A stretch of 64,000 nt of DNA, from the NCBI RefSeq assembly GCF_002833405.1, contig NZ_CP025135.1, forward strand, positions 1,221,501 through 1,285,500. The letters are read 5' to 3'. The position numbers and the translations under genes were made by a program. Positions 1 through 10,363 of this stretch are shown in pieces; position 1 is the stretch's first letter, and each line of letters starts with the position of its first letter. The notes below the pieces were generated by a model. That model was not told the origin of the DNA and made no database searches. It saw nothing but the letters and a program-made list of their open reading frames with translations. Source of the stretch: Planococcus sp. MB-3u-03. Lineage in GTDB: Bacteria; Bacillota; Bacilli; Bacillales_A; Planococcaceae.

Positions 1-1668
1 GTATAGGTGCTGCCACTTGCGCAGCGTCCAGAACATCAAGCCGCCGATCGCAAAAATACCAAGCGTCATGAACAATTCGGTATTGAATCCGTGCCACGCT
101 GAAACGTGGATGTCCACATTCTGCGGGGAATCGTAAAGAAACGGCTGGATTGCCGCAACGGCCGGTTTGACGAGCCAGTCGCCGATCAAGTTCGGGATGA
201 AGAAAATCAATACGACAAGCGCGGCAAGGAAGACCGGTGAAATAAGCATGCCGATCGGTGCTTCATGCGCTTGTTTCGGCAATTGGTCCGGCTGATGTTT
301 GCCGGCAAATGTATGGAACACAAAATACAAGCTATAGATGAACGTGAAGACCGAGCCGATCCAAGCGATGATCGGGAACAAGACCCACCAGACGTCCATC
401 GAGAACATATTGAATTCCTGCAGCGACAGCATCGCCGTCAAGAACATTTCTTTACTGAGGAAGCCGTTGAAAGGCGGGAGGCCAGCCATCGACAAGGAGC
501 CAATCAATGCGACCGTGAAACTGACCGGCATCAAACTCATCAAACCGCCGAGTTTCCGGATGTCGCGCGTCCCTGTTTCATGGTCGACAATGCCCGCGAT
601 CATGAACAGGCTTCCTTTGAAGGTTGCGTGGTTGATCAAATGGAAGATCGCTGCGAACGCTGCATATTTGAGATAACTATCGGCAGCGCCTTCCACGTGA
701 TAAGCGGCTGCAGCGACACCGAGCAAGGACATGATCAGCCCGAGCTGGGACACAGTCGAGAAGGCCAGGATCCCTTTCAGGTCCTTTTGCTTCAAGGCGA
801 AGAATGATGCCCACACCATCGTGAACAACCCAACGCCGGCAACGAGCCACATCCATACTTCAGACAAGGCGAACACAGGGGTCAAGCGGGCGACCAAATA
901 AATGCCGGCTTTAACCATCGTCGCGGAGTGGAGATAGGCACTGACAGGCGTCGGCGCTTCCATCGCATCCGGCAACCAAATGTAGAACGGAAACTGTGCT
1001 GATTTCGTAAATGCGCCGAGCAGCACAAGGACCAATGCCCAGATGAAGAAATCATGCTGTGCGAGTTCCGGTGCCTGCGCGATCAATTCGCGGATCGAAT
1101 ACGTGCCGCCCATGATGCTGAGCAACACAAAGCCCCCCAGCATCATCAATCCGCCGAAGACGGTAATCATCATCGACTTCAATGCGCCGAATCTAGAGCG
1201 GTCGCGCGTATACCAATAGGCGATCAACAGGAATGAGGAAATCGAAGTCAATTCCCAGAACAAGTACAGCGTAATCAGATGATCCGACTGAACGACGCCA
1301 AGCATGGCGCTCATGAAGATCAATAGATATACATAGAAATTATGTAATTGTTCGCGGTGCTTGTCCAAATAGAAAATTGAGTAAAGCACGACGAGCGCGC
1401 CGATTCCGGTGATCAGCAAAGTGAACAATAAACTCAACCCATCGAGGTACGCGACAAAGGCGATATCGAGGGAAGGGATCCAGGAAAGTTCAGATACATA
1501 AGTGCCACCTTCCATAACTGAAGGAAGGCGGGTGGCGTAGTATAAGAACAGCGCTGCCGGAACCAGCAAAACGAACCAGCCTGTGTGGATCTGGCCGAGT
1601 CGTTTGAATAGCAGCGGAATAAACAGCGCTGCAAGGATCGGTATGAAAATCAGAAATACAAGAGACAA
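1..1668 (-). CDS. mrpA: Na+/H+ antiporter subunit A (MrpA), 5' part only
   Basis: The first 556 residues of the large subunit of the multisubunit Mrp Na+/H+ antiporter; the 3' end lies outside the window. In the known complex MrpA carries proton-conducting channels related to NuoL/complex I and drives Na+ export and pH homeostasis in the membrane. The reading frame is open over the whole stretch and is densely hydrophobic. It includes the family segment HLINHATFKG (about residue 340 to 350) and LPPFNGFLSKEMF further on. No ATG fits the start. A TTG at 1668 is preceded by AAGGAGG with a 7-base spacer, giving MSLVFLIFIPILAALF. The remaining mrp genes would be expected beyond coordinate 1. Identification is secure. 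Confidence 0.93.
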   Translation of the reverse strand, partial: MSLVFLIFIPILAALFIPLLFKRLGQIHTGWFVLLVPAALFLYYATRLPSVMEGGTYVSELSWIPSLDIAFVAYLDGLSLLFTLLITGIGALVVLYSIFYLDKHREQLHNFYVYLLIFMSAMLGVVQSDHLITLYLFWELTSISSFLLIAYWYTRDRSRFGALKSMMITVFGGLMMLGGFVLLSIMGGTYSIRELIAQAPELAQHDFFIWALVLVLLGAFTKSAQFPFYIWLPDAMEAPTPVSAYLHSATMVKAGIYLVARLTPVFALSEVWMWLVAGVGLFTMVWASFFALKQKDLKGILAFSTVSQLGLIMSLLGVAAAAYHVEGAADSYLKYAAFAAIFHLINHATFKGSLFMIAGIVDHETGTRDIRKLGGLMSLMPVSFTVALIGSLSMAGLPPFNGFLSKEMFLTAMLSLQEFNMFSMDVWWVLFPIIAWIGSVFTFIYSLYFVFHTFAGKHQPDQLPKQAHEAPIGMLISPVFLAALVVLIFFIPNLIGDWLVKPAVAAIQPFLYDSPQNVDIHVSAWHGFNTELFMTLGIFAIGGLMFWTLRKWQHLY

Positions 1669-1841
1669 AATGAATCCTCCTTCCAAAGTGGTACGTGATG
1701 AGTTTCTAATTAAAAGTATAACGCATTCAGAGCGGTTTTGCACCGCACACCCTCGCGGCAAGGAGGAGGAACGTGAAGATTTCTCGCATTTTGTAATAGG
1801 AAGAAACTCAGTAATCTGACTATTGCGAATTTAAAAAAGCA

Positions 1842-1885
1842 CAAAAAAAGAACCGGCTGAAGGAAGGTTTCTTCTTTCAACCGGT
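1842..1885 (-). terminator. Intrinsic terminator of the MFS gene
   Basis: An ACCGG...CCGGT stem extended by a GAA/TTC-rich part, followed on the minus strand by a run of seven T. It lies just after the MFS stop codon and would also separate that gene from mrpA. Confidence 0.75.
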
Positions 1886-1900
1886 GCTATTTGGCTGAAG

Positions 1901-3100
1901 CTAGGAATGTTTTAATTCCTGTTCCAAGAGCACATCCTCGAAATCCTGGTCTGGTTGTTTTTTTGTATACCAGAGGAAAGCGAAGGCGAAGACGAATAAT
2001 GTGCCGGTTACGATGAAGACGGAGGAAATCCCGATAAATCCGCTGATGATGCCGCCGAACATCGGGCCGACGATGTTGCCGAGAAAACGGAAGCTGGTGT
2101 TATAGCCCATCACTTCGCCTTGAATATCGATCGGCGCTTCACGGCGCATCAGGGCAGTCGTTGTCGGAATCATGCCGCCGACCGCTACACCGAAGAACAA
2201 GCGCAGAACGATCAGCTGCCAAAGCTCAGTGACGAAAGCTTGCGGGATGATGAACAAGAACGCGAGCAGCAACAGCAAGCCGAGAATCTTCTCATAGCCG
2301 ACCGAATCCCCGAGCCGTCCCCAGAGCCTAGCAAACAGCAAATTGCCGACGCCCGTCGCGCTGAACGTGACACCTGCGAGAAAGGCCACTTGTGCGGTGC
2401 CTTCCGTCAATTCCGCCACATATAAAGACAATAAGGGCTGGATGCTGAAATTGCCGATTTGGATCAAAGCAGTGATGATCATAACATTCAGCAGCAAGCG
2501 GTGGTGCAAGATGCCTTGGATCACGGTGCTGCGCGCATAGACATGTGCACCTTTTCGTTTTGGCTTGCGGATTTCTTTCAGCCCGAAAACGACGAACAAG
2601 GCGGCGATGCCAATGATGGTGGCGGTGATGAGGAAGGTGTAAGTGAAACCGAACGCATCCGCCATCAAGCCGCCAATCACCGGCCCGAACAAAGTGCCCG
2701 ACACACTGCCCATTTGAAGCGTGCCGAGCGTCTTGCCGGCGGTCTCCTTGGACGTCTGGGAACTGACGAAAGCAAGTGAAGTCGGGATGAATCCCGTGAC
2801 GACCCCCATGAACAAGCGGATCATAAACAATCCGAGCACGGAATCGGCCGTCCCCATCAAAAAGATGCTGGTGGCGATTCCGAAGCCGTTGATGATCAAT
2901 ATCGGTTTAAAGCCGTATTTGTCTGCAATGCGCCCCCAAACCGGCGACATGAACAACGCAGCAACGAAGGTCACGCCAAATACCAGCCCTGACCAGCGCT
3001 GCACATATTCATCCGAAAAATTGCCGAGTGATTCGATGTACAGCGATAAAAACGGCATAATCATCGTCGTGCTGCCGGCGACCAGGAAATTGGTAAACAT
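1901..3100 (-). CDS. MFS transporter, YttB-like drug exporter
   Basis: A 399-residue major facilitator with about 12 hydrophobic segments. The usual loop motif between TM2 and TM3 is visible as GRIADKYG near residue 60, with a second copy GRLGDSVG in the other half. The best guess is multidrug or metabolite export; the substrate cannot be read from sequence. The start is uncertain. The conserved N-terminus continues upstream of the ATG at 3100 (reading KRNFYIIMFTNF), but no in-frame start codon is available and the AAGAAGGGG ribosome binding site lies about 30 bases upstream of the ATG. A lost base near 3110 to 3125 would explain this. Divergent from the cyclophilin gene, with its own terminator. 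Confidence 0.85.
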   Translation of the reverse strand: MFTNFLVAGSTTMIMPFLSLYIESLGNFSDEYVQRWSGLVFGVTFVAALFMSPVWGRIADKYGFKPILIINGFGIATSIFLMGTADSVLGLFMIRLFMGVVTGFIPTSLAFVSSQTSKETAGKTLGTLQMGSVSGTLFGPVIGGLMADAFGFTYTFLITATIIGIAALFVVFGLKEIRKPKRKGAHVYARSTVIQGILHHRLLLNVMIITALIQIGNFSIQPLLSLYVAELTEGTAQVAFLAGVTFSATGVGNLLFARLWGRLGDSVGYEKILGLLLLLAFLFIIPQAFVTELWQLIVLRLFFGVAVGGMIPTTTALMRREAPIDIQGEVMGYNTSFRFLGNIVGPMFGGIISGFIGISSVFIVTGTLFVFAFAFLWYTKKQPDQDFEDVLLEQELKHS

Positions 3101-3262
3101 GATGATATAGAAATTTCTTTTTGAGTATCCAGTTGGAACCCCTTCTTTCTGAAAACCAAAACTCTTCCTATATTATATAATAGTTCGTTACCCGAAAAAG
3201 CAGAATAAATTACCACTGTATTCTGAATTATTCTATGCTAGAATAAAGCGGGGTGAAACGAA

Positions 3263-3956
3263 ATGAAAAAGTTTATGGTCAGTAATGCTCCTGGTCTCTG
3301 CAGTTGCGTTGGCAGCTTGCGGCAGCTCGGAGGAACCACAAGAAACAAGCGGCACGGAGCCTGCTTCAACAGAAGAAGTGCAAGGCTATCCGCAGCTTGA
3401 ACCAGGCATAACGGAAGAAACGCTAGTGGATATGAATACATCCGAAGGCACGATCCGCATCCGGCTATTCCCGGAAATCGCGCCAAAAGCGGTAGAGAAT
3501 TTCCTTGGACATGCCGAATCCGGTTATTATGAAGGCGTCATTTTCCACCGTGTCATTGAGGATTTCATGTTGCAGACCGGTGACTCAACAGGCACAGGGG
3601 GCGGCGGCGAGAGCATTTACGGCGAGCCGTTCGAAGATGAATTCAGCGATCAGCTGTTCAATTTCCGCGGCGCCTTGTCGATGGCAAATGCAGGGCCGGG
3701 AACGAACGGCAGCCAATTCTTTATTGTGCAGGCAACAGAAATTGAAGAAGGCAGCGCCTCTGATTATCCAGAGGAAATCACTGCCGCTTACGAAGAAATG
3801 GGCGGAACGCCTTGGCTGGACGGGATGCATACCGTCTTTGGCCAGGTCGACGAAGGCATGGATGTCGTCGACAAAATCGCTGCAGTCGAAAAGGGTGATA
3901 AAGACAAACCGCTTGAAGACATCGTCATCGAATCGATTGATATCATCGAGCAATAA
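3263..3956 (+). CDS. Cyclophilin-type peptidyl-prolyl isomerase lipoprotein (frameshifted near start)
   Basis: Peptidyl-prolyl cis-trans isomerase of the cyclophilin fold, exported and lipid-anchored. The mature part holds cyclophilin hallmarks: [33 protein letters not shown] and the later HTVFGQV. The signal peptide ends in the lipobox LAAC, followed by a Ser/Glu/Thr-rich linker. The natural start appears to be ATG 3263 (MKKFMVS...) after GGGGTGAAACG. That frame runs out of register with the rest at about 3284, where one extra base seems present; an internal ATG at 3285 opens the main frame. Without the correction the signal peptide would lack its Lys-rich n-region. Role inferred: folding of secreted proteins outside the membrane. 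Confidence 0.88.
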
Positions 3957-3989
3957 GAAAAAAGCTATCGCCTCGAGCGATAGCTTTTT
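3957..3989. terminator. Bidirectional terminator between cyclophilin gene and patB
   Basis: AGCTATCG / CGATAGCT stem with A-runs on the left and T-runs on the right, so it serves the two convergent genes. Confidence 0.85.
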
Positions 3990-4008
3990 GTCTGTTTATG
4001 ATGAATCA

Positions 4009-5178
4009 TCAACGGAGCGCGCGGACGATCCGGCTGACGCCATCTTCCAAAGTCTGTTGAGGGCACCCGATATTCATGCGCAAGAACCCGCGGCCAGCTT
4101 CACCGTATTTTGATCCCGGTTCAAGCGCCACTTTGCCTTTTTCGAGCAGGAGTTGCATTACTTCGTCTTCACTGACACCAAGCGCCCGGTAATCGATCCA
4201 TAATAAATAAGTCGATTGCGGCTTGCGGATCTTCAAGCCAGGAACTTCGCGTTCGAGCCGTTCCACCGCATAATCGATATGGTGGGCTAACACTTCGAGC
4301 AATTCATTCAGCCACGGTTCGCCCTGTTCGTACACGGCTTTCCATGCAACAGGCGCAAATGCATTCAAAGAGCCGGTGCCGTGTGCTTGCATATGCTGTT
4401 CCAACCGCATGCGCTTATCGGAATCGGGAGCAACGATCATGGCCGCTTGAATGCCGGCCAGGTTAAACGTTTTTGTCGGGGCGATGCACGTGAAGATGCG
4501 GTCATGCTCGCTGCCGGCAACCGACAGTAGAGGGGTATGGCTTTCCCCTGAATGGATCAAGTCGCTATGGATTTCATCCGAAAGAATCAAGACATCATGG
4601 CGTGCGCATAACTGGACGATGTTCTCCAATTCATCCGCTGTCCATAATTTGCCGCCAGGGTTATGCGGGTTGCACAGAATGAACAAACGGGCTTTTTCAA
4701 GCTTGGCTTCGAAATCTTGCCAATCGATGGTGTACTCGCCGTCTTGCTCTGTCAATTCGGAGTACAGCACCCCGCGCCCGAGATTTGTAGGGATGGAGAA
4801 AAATGGCGGGTAAACAGGCGGTGTCACCAGTACGTGATCGCCGGCGTCGGTAAAGACATCGATGATGCTTGCCATGGCCGGGATGACGCCTTGATGAAAC
4901 AGCATCCAATCCGTTTCGACCGTTAAGCCGTGGCGTTTTTTCAGCCAGTTCGCAGCTGCCGTCTTGCACTCCTCGCATATGTATGAATAACCGAAAATCG
5001 GATGTTCCAATCGTTCTCGCAAAGCGTCAGTCACTGGAGGCGGAGCCGGAAAGTCCATATCCGCTACCCACATTGGCAATATGTCGGATGCATCCTGGAT
5101 CCCGTATATTTTCTCCATCCGCTCCCATTTCACGGAACGGCTTTTCCTGCGGTCATGCACTTGTTCGAACAAATTCAA
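4009..5178 (-). CDS. patB: PatB/MalY-type cystathionine beta-lyase (PLP enzyme)
   Basis: A 389-residue fold-type I PLP enzyme of the MalY/PatB group, which cleaves C-S bonds (cystathionine or cysteine beta-lyase) and can have aminotransferase-like folds. Visible motifs are CNPHNPGG (residues 169 to 176), DEIHSDL (201 to 207) and the PLP lysine in TKTFNLAG (Lys236). A C-terminal Arg that binds the substrate carboxylate lies in GRGFLRMNIG. The start is TTG at 5178 with GAGGAG seven bases upstream. Divergent from the DUF1871 gene with only about 75 bp between them. In B. subtilis patB likewise sits in the yug region. Confidence 0.88.
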   Translation of the reverse strand: MNLFEQVHDRRKSRSVKWERMEKIYGIQDASDILPMWVADMDFPAPPPVTDALRERLEHPIFGYSYICEECKTAAANWLKKRHGLTVETDWMLFHQGVIPAMASIIDVFTDAGDHVLVTPPVYPPFFSIPTNLGRGVLYSELTEQDGEYTIDWQDFEAKLEKARLFILCNPHNPGGKLWTADELENIVQLCARHDVLILSDEIHSDLIHSGESHTPLLSVAGSEHDRIFTCIAPTKTFNLAGIQAAMIVAPDSDKRMRLEQHMQAHGTGSLNAFAPVAWKAVYEQGEPWLNELLEVLAHHIDYAVERLEREVPGLKIRKPQSTYLLWIDYRALGVSEDEVMQLLLEKGKVALEPGSKYGEAGRGFLRMNIGCPQQTLEDGVSRIVRALR

Positions 5179-5253
5179 AGCAATCTCCTCATTTCTTTTG
5201 GGTTTCTATGATATTATAGCTGGTAACGATACAGGAATGATAGGTGAAAACGA

Positions 5254-5514
5254 ATGGATACGGTGGACATGGATAAAAGAGCGCTAAGGATCATGGAGGG
5301 GTGGGATCCCTTTTCTGTCGGCACGGGCGAATACAAGACAGAAGCGGCCGATGTCATCGACAGGCTGCACGATATCGACCATCCGTCAGATTTAGCGAAA
5401 GCGATCCAAGGCATATACGAATCAAGCTTCAAGCAATGGATTCCACTGGAGAAATGCGTAGAAGTCTCCTATAAGCTATTGGCTGTAAAGTATGAAGCGA
5501 AACACATCATTTGA
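5254..5514 (+). CDS. DUF1871 family protein (YugE-like)
   Basis: An 86-residue acidic cytoplasmic protein with no signal peptide or membrane segment. The WDPF...Y...E..D motif near the N-terminus matches DUF1871, a small helical family of unknown function. Start ATG 5254 has AGGTG eight bases upstream; a second in-frame ATG lies five codons later. It is divergent from patB and ends in a bidirectional terminator shared with the XRE gene. I know of no established function. Confidence 0.72.
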   Translation: MDTVDMDKRALRIMEGWDPFSVGTGEYKTEAADVIDRLHDIDHPSDLAKAIQGIYESSFKQWIPLEKCVEVSYKLLAVKYEAKHII

Positions 5515-5525
5515 AAAAAGCCAAA

Positions 5526-5562
5526 ATAAAAAAGCTCCGGCACATTGCCGAAGCTTTTTTAT
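5526..5562. terminator. Bidirectional terminator, DUF1871 gene / XRE gene
   Basis: AGCTCCGGCA / TGCCGAAGCT stem around a CAT loop, flanked by A-run and T-run. One internal C/A mismatch. Confidence 0.85.
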
Positions 5563-5780
5563 TTTGTTGTTTCCAGTCCGTCAAGCAAGTTGGAAGCAGG
5601 TACTTCGAGTGCATTCGATAGCACTAGGATCGTTTGGACGGATGGTACTTCTTCGCCGCTTTCATAGGATTCAAGGCGTGCTGTGCCGATGCGTGTTTTT
5701 AAAGACAAGTCATCGAGCGACAAGTTGCGTTCTTCCCGCAGCATTTTCAATTGGGTGTGCAAATCTTTTTTCAAAGTCAT
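5559..5780 (-). CDS. Small XRE-family HTH transcriptional regulator
   Basis: 73 residues consisting almost only of a Cro/C1-type helix-turn-helix: LKMLREERNLSLDDLSLKTRIG followed by an ES.EEVPS.QTIL turn typical of HTH_3. There is no sensor domain, so it is either constitutive or uses a partner. Start ATG 5780 has AAGGAGTG immediately upstream. It lies downstream of the Na+ symporter gene on the same strand, about 95 bp away, but a link in function is only suggested by that proximity. Target unknown. Confidence 0.8.
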   Translation of the reverse strand: MTLKKDLHTQLKMLREERNLSLDDLSLKTRIGTARLESYESGEEVPSVQTILVLSNALEVPASNLLDGLETTK

Positions 5781-5875
5781 ACACTCCTTTTCTTAAAGAC
5801 TTCCTTCTAGCCCCATCATACCACGCGGGAGTGTTTTCTTACATAAAGAGTTGTGGCATTTTTCGAACAATGGAA

Positions 5876-7212
5876 TCAACTGAAGATATCGATGATGCCA
5901 TTGATAAAGACGATGACGATAGCGGCCGGTGCGACGTAGCGGACTAAGACACGCCATACTTCGACCCATGTCTTTTGCTGGGTCAATTCATCATGCGCAT
6001 CTTTATTGCTCAGGACATATCCGGCGAATAGAGAGATGAACAATGCGCCGAGCGGCAAGCCGATTCGGCTCGTCAAGATATCGACGAAATCAAAGAATGT
6101 ATAGCCGAAGAATACAGGTTCGCTCATAACACCGAACGATAGGGCGCTTGGGATACCGACAACAAAGATCGCCAAGCCGATGATGAATGCCAAACGGCGG
6201 CGGCGGTCGTATTTGTTTTTGACGGCAATCGACACGGTGATCTCAAGCATCGAGATGGATGAAGTCAAGGTAGCGAACAATAACAGGATGAAGAAAATGA
6301 TAATCAGGAATTGTCCCATGAACAACTGGTCGAAAATGGCTGGCAAAATGATGAAGACCAGCCCTGGCCCCTGATCCGGCAAGTAATCAAGTGCGAATAC
6401 TGCTGGGAAGATGATCAACCCGGCCATGATGGAAATGACAATATTCAAAGATACGACACTGACGGCTGACCGCGTTAGATTCTCGGATTTCTTCAAATAC
6501 GATGCATAAGTGATCATTCCAGCAACACCGACACTCAAGGAGAAGAACGCTTGCCCGAGTGCCACTAAAGCCGTTTCGAAATTGAAGAACGACCAGTCAG
6601 GAACGAACATAAAGCGAACGCCTTCCATCGCGCCGTCGAGTGTCAATGAACGGATCATTAAGATGACGAAGAAGATGAGCAAGGCTGGCATCATGATTTT
6701 GCTGGCGCGTTCAATGCCGGCCTTGATGCCGCCTTGGACGATCCAGATCGTCAATGCCATGAATGCGGCTTGTGCGATCAGCACTTCCAATGGATTGCTG
6801 ATGATGCCGCCGAACAATTCGGCGAAATCTGCATCGCCCAGCCCCGACAATTGCAAAGTGACGGCGCGTACCAGATACGATAGCACCCAGCCGCCGACTA
6901 CACTGTAAAAGGAAAGGATCAAGAAAGAAAAAATAAATCCGGACCAGCCGATCAAATACCACGGCTTTCCGGGTGCTTGTTTTTTGAGTCCGCTAACGGC
7001 ATCTGCCTGTCCGCGGCGCCCGATGACGAATTCAGCAAGCAAGATCGGCAAACCGATCAAGACGGTGCTCAAGATGAACAGCAAAATAAAACGCTGCCCC
7101 GTTTGGCAGCGGGTTAGTACGGGAACTGCCAGATCGCCCCGAGGCCGATTGCACTGCCGGCTGCTGAGAGTATGAAAACGGTCTTGGACGTCCATTGTTC
7201 ACGTGCTATCAT
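5876..7212 (-). CDS. Sodium-dependent transporter, NSS/SNF family (frameshifted near N-terminus)
   Basis: A neurotransmitter:sodium symporter homologue (LeuT fold, 11 to 12 TM) that takes up an amino acid or similar solute with Na+. The natural start is ATG 7212 with AGGAGG nine bases upstream. It encodes [20 protein letters not shown] followed by IWQFPY, the Na+/substrate-binding TM1 signature. This frame then hits a stop at about 7115. Several one-base errors between 7095 and 7118 separate it from the main frame, which resumes at [15 protein letters not shown] and runs uninterrupted to 5876. Restoring them gives a normal-length protein of about 445 residues. Otherwise intact; I read the lesions as sequence error. 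Confidence 0.85.
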
Positions 7213-7354
7213 AATTGGTTCCTCCTAAATCGATTAGATTTCACTATTGTACACGAGCCCTTCAGAAAAAAATAGAATTATTTAAAAATGCATTGAATTT
7301 CTTCTGTATAATAGAAATAAAAGGAAATTCACTAGAAAGAGAGCTGATGGGGAG

Positions 7355-9900
7355 ATGGATGAAAACAGCAAACCGGTAAGCGGAAATAATCGAAATGAAG
7401 ATCGGGAAATGGTTCAATTGGCAGAAGAGCTCAGGCGGTTTGCCTATCAAAATGGCATGGCGGCGGACAAGACGAATCCTTTTTTCAATCGGGTTCAGGA
7501 CCTTGCCGCCGGCGAGGAGAAAGGCGGTAATTTAGAGCTGATGCTCCACCGTGCAGCTGCAGCGCAATTGGCTCAATATCCCGAGCTCCATAACGATGGG
7601 AGCGCGATTGGGTTTCAGGAAGACCGGGAAAGCCATTTGGCGCTGCAGTCACTGCCGCTCAATGAGCGCATGGCTGCCGTTCTGTATTTGGTAAATGGCC
7701 GTGAATTATCGTTTGCTGCCCAGGCGCTTCACCTCGATGAACGGGAGCTGCTCGAACTAGCGGACAGCGCGAAGCATAAATTAGCAGAAAAGTTATCTGT
7801 GGAGGATCAACAAGAACTTGTGCAGCGGCTGCAATTCCTGGAGAAATCCATCAAGCGGATTAAGTTCTCGGAAAGGGAAGCGCCGATTCAAGAAACTCTG
7901 GGTGCTGACGAACAGCGAATAGAGCAGGTCCCGAAAGTGAAAAGACCGGCCATCTGGTTGGTCGCGGCATCGATAGCCTTGCTTGCAGCAGTCGTCGGTA
8001 GTTCTTTTTTCTTCGACAGTTTCCGTTTGCCTGCTGCATCGGAAGCATCAGAAGGACAGCTGACGCAGGAAATGGCAAATGAAATGGAACAACAATATGC
8101 GGAGACGAGAGAAAACGCGAAACAACGCCTCGGGTTGGGCGAGGGGGAATTTGCAGAGTTTGCCTACGTCGCTGATGCTGACCAAGAAAAGACGAGCTAT
8201 TTAGCCGCAGCAACCTGAAGCAGCACGAAGACGATGCGGAACTCTTCACTAAACAGATGGAAGAATTGACCTGGAGGATTGAAACGCCGAAAGGAATGGG
8301 CGAATCTTGGCAAATTCCGGCCATATGCCTGTCGATGAAATGGACCGTTTTATGGAACTGTATTTCGCGAAAACAAACGAACTGCAGGACTTTGCAGAAA
8401 ATATTTTGAAAATAATGAAGAACATTTGCCCGCCGCATCCGCTCATTACGGCGAGCCGCAGCTTTAATAGAAGATATCCCGGACGCATCGGCAGAACTGG
8501 AACAATTGCTCGCTGCCTGGCTGGAATACGGGCTGCGCTTTCGTCTGGCGGATCCTGAGCGGATGCATTTATTGACGAAAGATATTGATCAATTACAGCA
8601 GCTCCCGCAATTCCAAACGCATCCGTTTGCTTTTGACTACTTACAGCTATTCATGTTCTACCCTTATTTTGATGAACAGGGCTGGCTGGTGGAACCTTCC
8701 CATCTCATCAATGCATTGCACATAATGTTGTCGCTGTTGAACACAGAGCCAACCGATAGCAAGATAAAAGCTGAAATCGAAGTAATGTATGAACAGACAG
8801 TCTGGCAAATCACTAAAGGCTTGGAACATGAAATTTACGCAGACGGTGTTGTCAAACCTGAAATTCGCAAGCTTTGGAAAACGCTGACCACTTACGACCC
8901 ATTAGCGGCCATCCTACTGCCGGTGATCGATGAAATGGAAGACAGCGGCTGGCGTCAATCCGCTTCCTTGGATAACTTGGAATATGGAGACAGCTTGGAA
9001 ATGCTGAAACTGGAACAGCAAGGGCAGCTGAGTTCAACTTTGCCAAACGGTGATTTTCCATTAGAGTCGGAATTGGTGGACTTGGCAGATTTTGATTACA
9101 GCCGCGTCAAGGAGTTGCATGCGCGTTTTACAAAATCCTATGATCGTGACTTGCTTGCCGGTGTGCAGCCATTGGACATCTACTTTCTTTATTTTTACGC
9201 CAATCACATAAAAGACCCGGAAACAATGTACCATCTTTTGGCAGACAGTGAACTCAAGCCAAGCCTGGAACAGTATATGGAAGACTGGGACCCGCTTCCA
9301 GAACTGACGGAAAACGCTCTATGGGTTGAAATCCAGCAAGAAGCCATACAGCGCATCTATAAGAAAATGTTGATTCAGCCAATGGTGGCGTATGAAGAGC
9401 AAGATATCGGATTCCATCGAGCCAATCCGCTGCAGCCTGCTTTGGTGACGGAGCAGGATCATATCTGGCTTGTACAATATCAGCAGCAAGAATTCTCTCA
9501 AGGATCGGATCCGGAGTTACAGGGAAAGGGCGTGAAAGCTTATGAGTCGTTGGCGGATAAAGGAGAATTGCCAAAAGATACGTCACCGCTCATCGTCACC
9601 TATGCCTTATTGCATGCGATAGATGAAGAAAATTTTGAGGTCGCAAATAGTTTGCTTAGTGATGAATCTGAGGAACAGGAAGTCGCGTTCTGGCGCAATT
9701 TTGCCAGCAGCCATCAGGTCGCCGGTTTTGAAAACTTAAACTCAATGTCATTTACGGCAACGGATTTGAATATCCAAAACGAGATTGAGGCCAGCTTGGA
9801 AATTCTTTATGAAACAAAAGAAACCGAAGAATGGTATGAACATCTACAGATGGCCCTCACGCCGGATGGCTGGCGCTTCGAGTTGTTTCCTAGTTACTGA
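7355..9900 (+). CDS. Membrane protein with sigma-region-4-like N-terminus and large extracytoplasmic part (frameshifted)
   Basis: About 850 residues after correction of three or four one-base lesions (near 8214, 8308, 8415 and 8465); each lesion is bridged by a continuing sensible reading frame. Residues 1 to 195 are soluble. Residues about 97 to 147 (SLPLNERMAAVLYL then LSFAAQALHLDERELLEL) resemble region 4 of ECF sigma factors, including the L.P.ER opening and a helix-turn-helix-like part. A single membrane segment follows at about 199 to 220. The remaining 600 or more residues should lie outside the cell and are acidic and aromatic with no motif I recognise. Start ATG 7355 follows a GGGGAG site. 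I do not recognise the family; a signalling or anti-sigma-like role is inference only. Confidence 0.6.
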
Positions 9901-9925
9901 TTTTACTCTTATATGCAACCTGTGC

Positions 9926-9931
9926 TATAAT
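9926..9931 (+). promoter_or_regulatory. Extended -10 promoter of yugI
   Basis: TATAAT preceded by TGC (extended -10). The -35 region 17 bases upstream (TTACTC) is weak. It lies 54 bases before the yugI start. Confidence 0.5.
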
Positions 9932-9984
9932 ATACAGATGCCAATAGGTGTACAGTAATTAGATATAGACTAGGGCGGTTAACT

Positions 9985-10355
9985 ATGACAAAAACGTATC
10001 AAGCAGGAGATAAAGTCTCCGGCAAAGTAACAGGAATCCAGCCATACGGTGCATTCGTTGCACTGGACGACCAAACACAAGGACTTGTCCACATTTCAGA
10101 AATCACGCACGGTTATGTGAAAGAAGTCAGCGAATACTTGTCTGTTGGACAGGAAGTAGACGTGAAAGTTTTGGACGTCGATGCTAAATCGAAAAATCAG
10201 CTTGTCGATCCCGCGTTGCAAGAACAGCCGCCGGCAGCACAAAAGAACGAAAACCACGTCAATCTCTTCAATCACATGTGAACGAGAACGACTCAGAAGG
10301 TTTCAACTCATTGAAAGACAAAATGCAGGAATGGATCAAACGTTCCGGCCAATAA
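9985..10355 (+). CDS. yugI: S1 RNA-binding domain protein YugI / general stress protein 13 (frameshifted)
   Basis: A small protein with a single S1 (OB-fold) RNA-binding domain at about residues 5 to 75, showing GDKVSGKVTGIQPYGAFVAL and GLVHISEI. YugI-type proteins associate with ribosomes; the exact role is not settled. The frame shifts at about 10195 (a base is missing after AAATCGAAAAA) and again near 10260. Correction gives a Lys/Gln-rich tail ending EWIKRSGQ at 10355, the expected length of about 125 residues. The gene has its own promoter and a strong terminator whose right arm overlaps the end of the convergent regulator gene. Confidence 0.85.
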
Positions 10356-10363
10356 GCATAATA

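Noticed and set aside
265..807. 180-codon open frame on the plus strand
   Set aside because: It is antisense to mrpA, which is conserved and in frame throughout. Composition and residues (many Gln, His, Arg, Asp) are those of a shadow frame.
8249..8488. Separate small genes in the broken part of the sigma-like membrane protein gene
   Set aside because: Each short frame there is either antisense or one piece of the same interrupted protein, which continues across every break.
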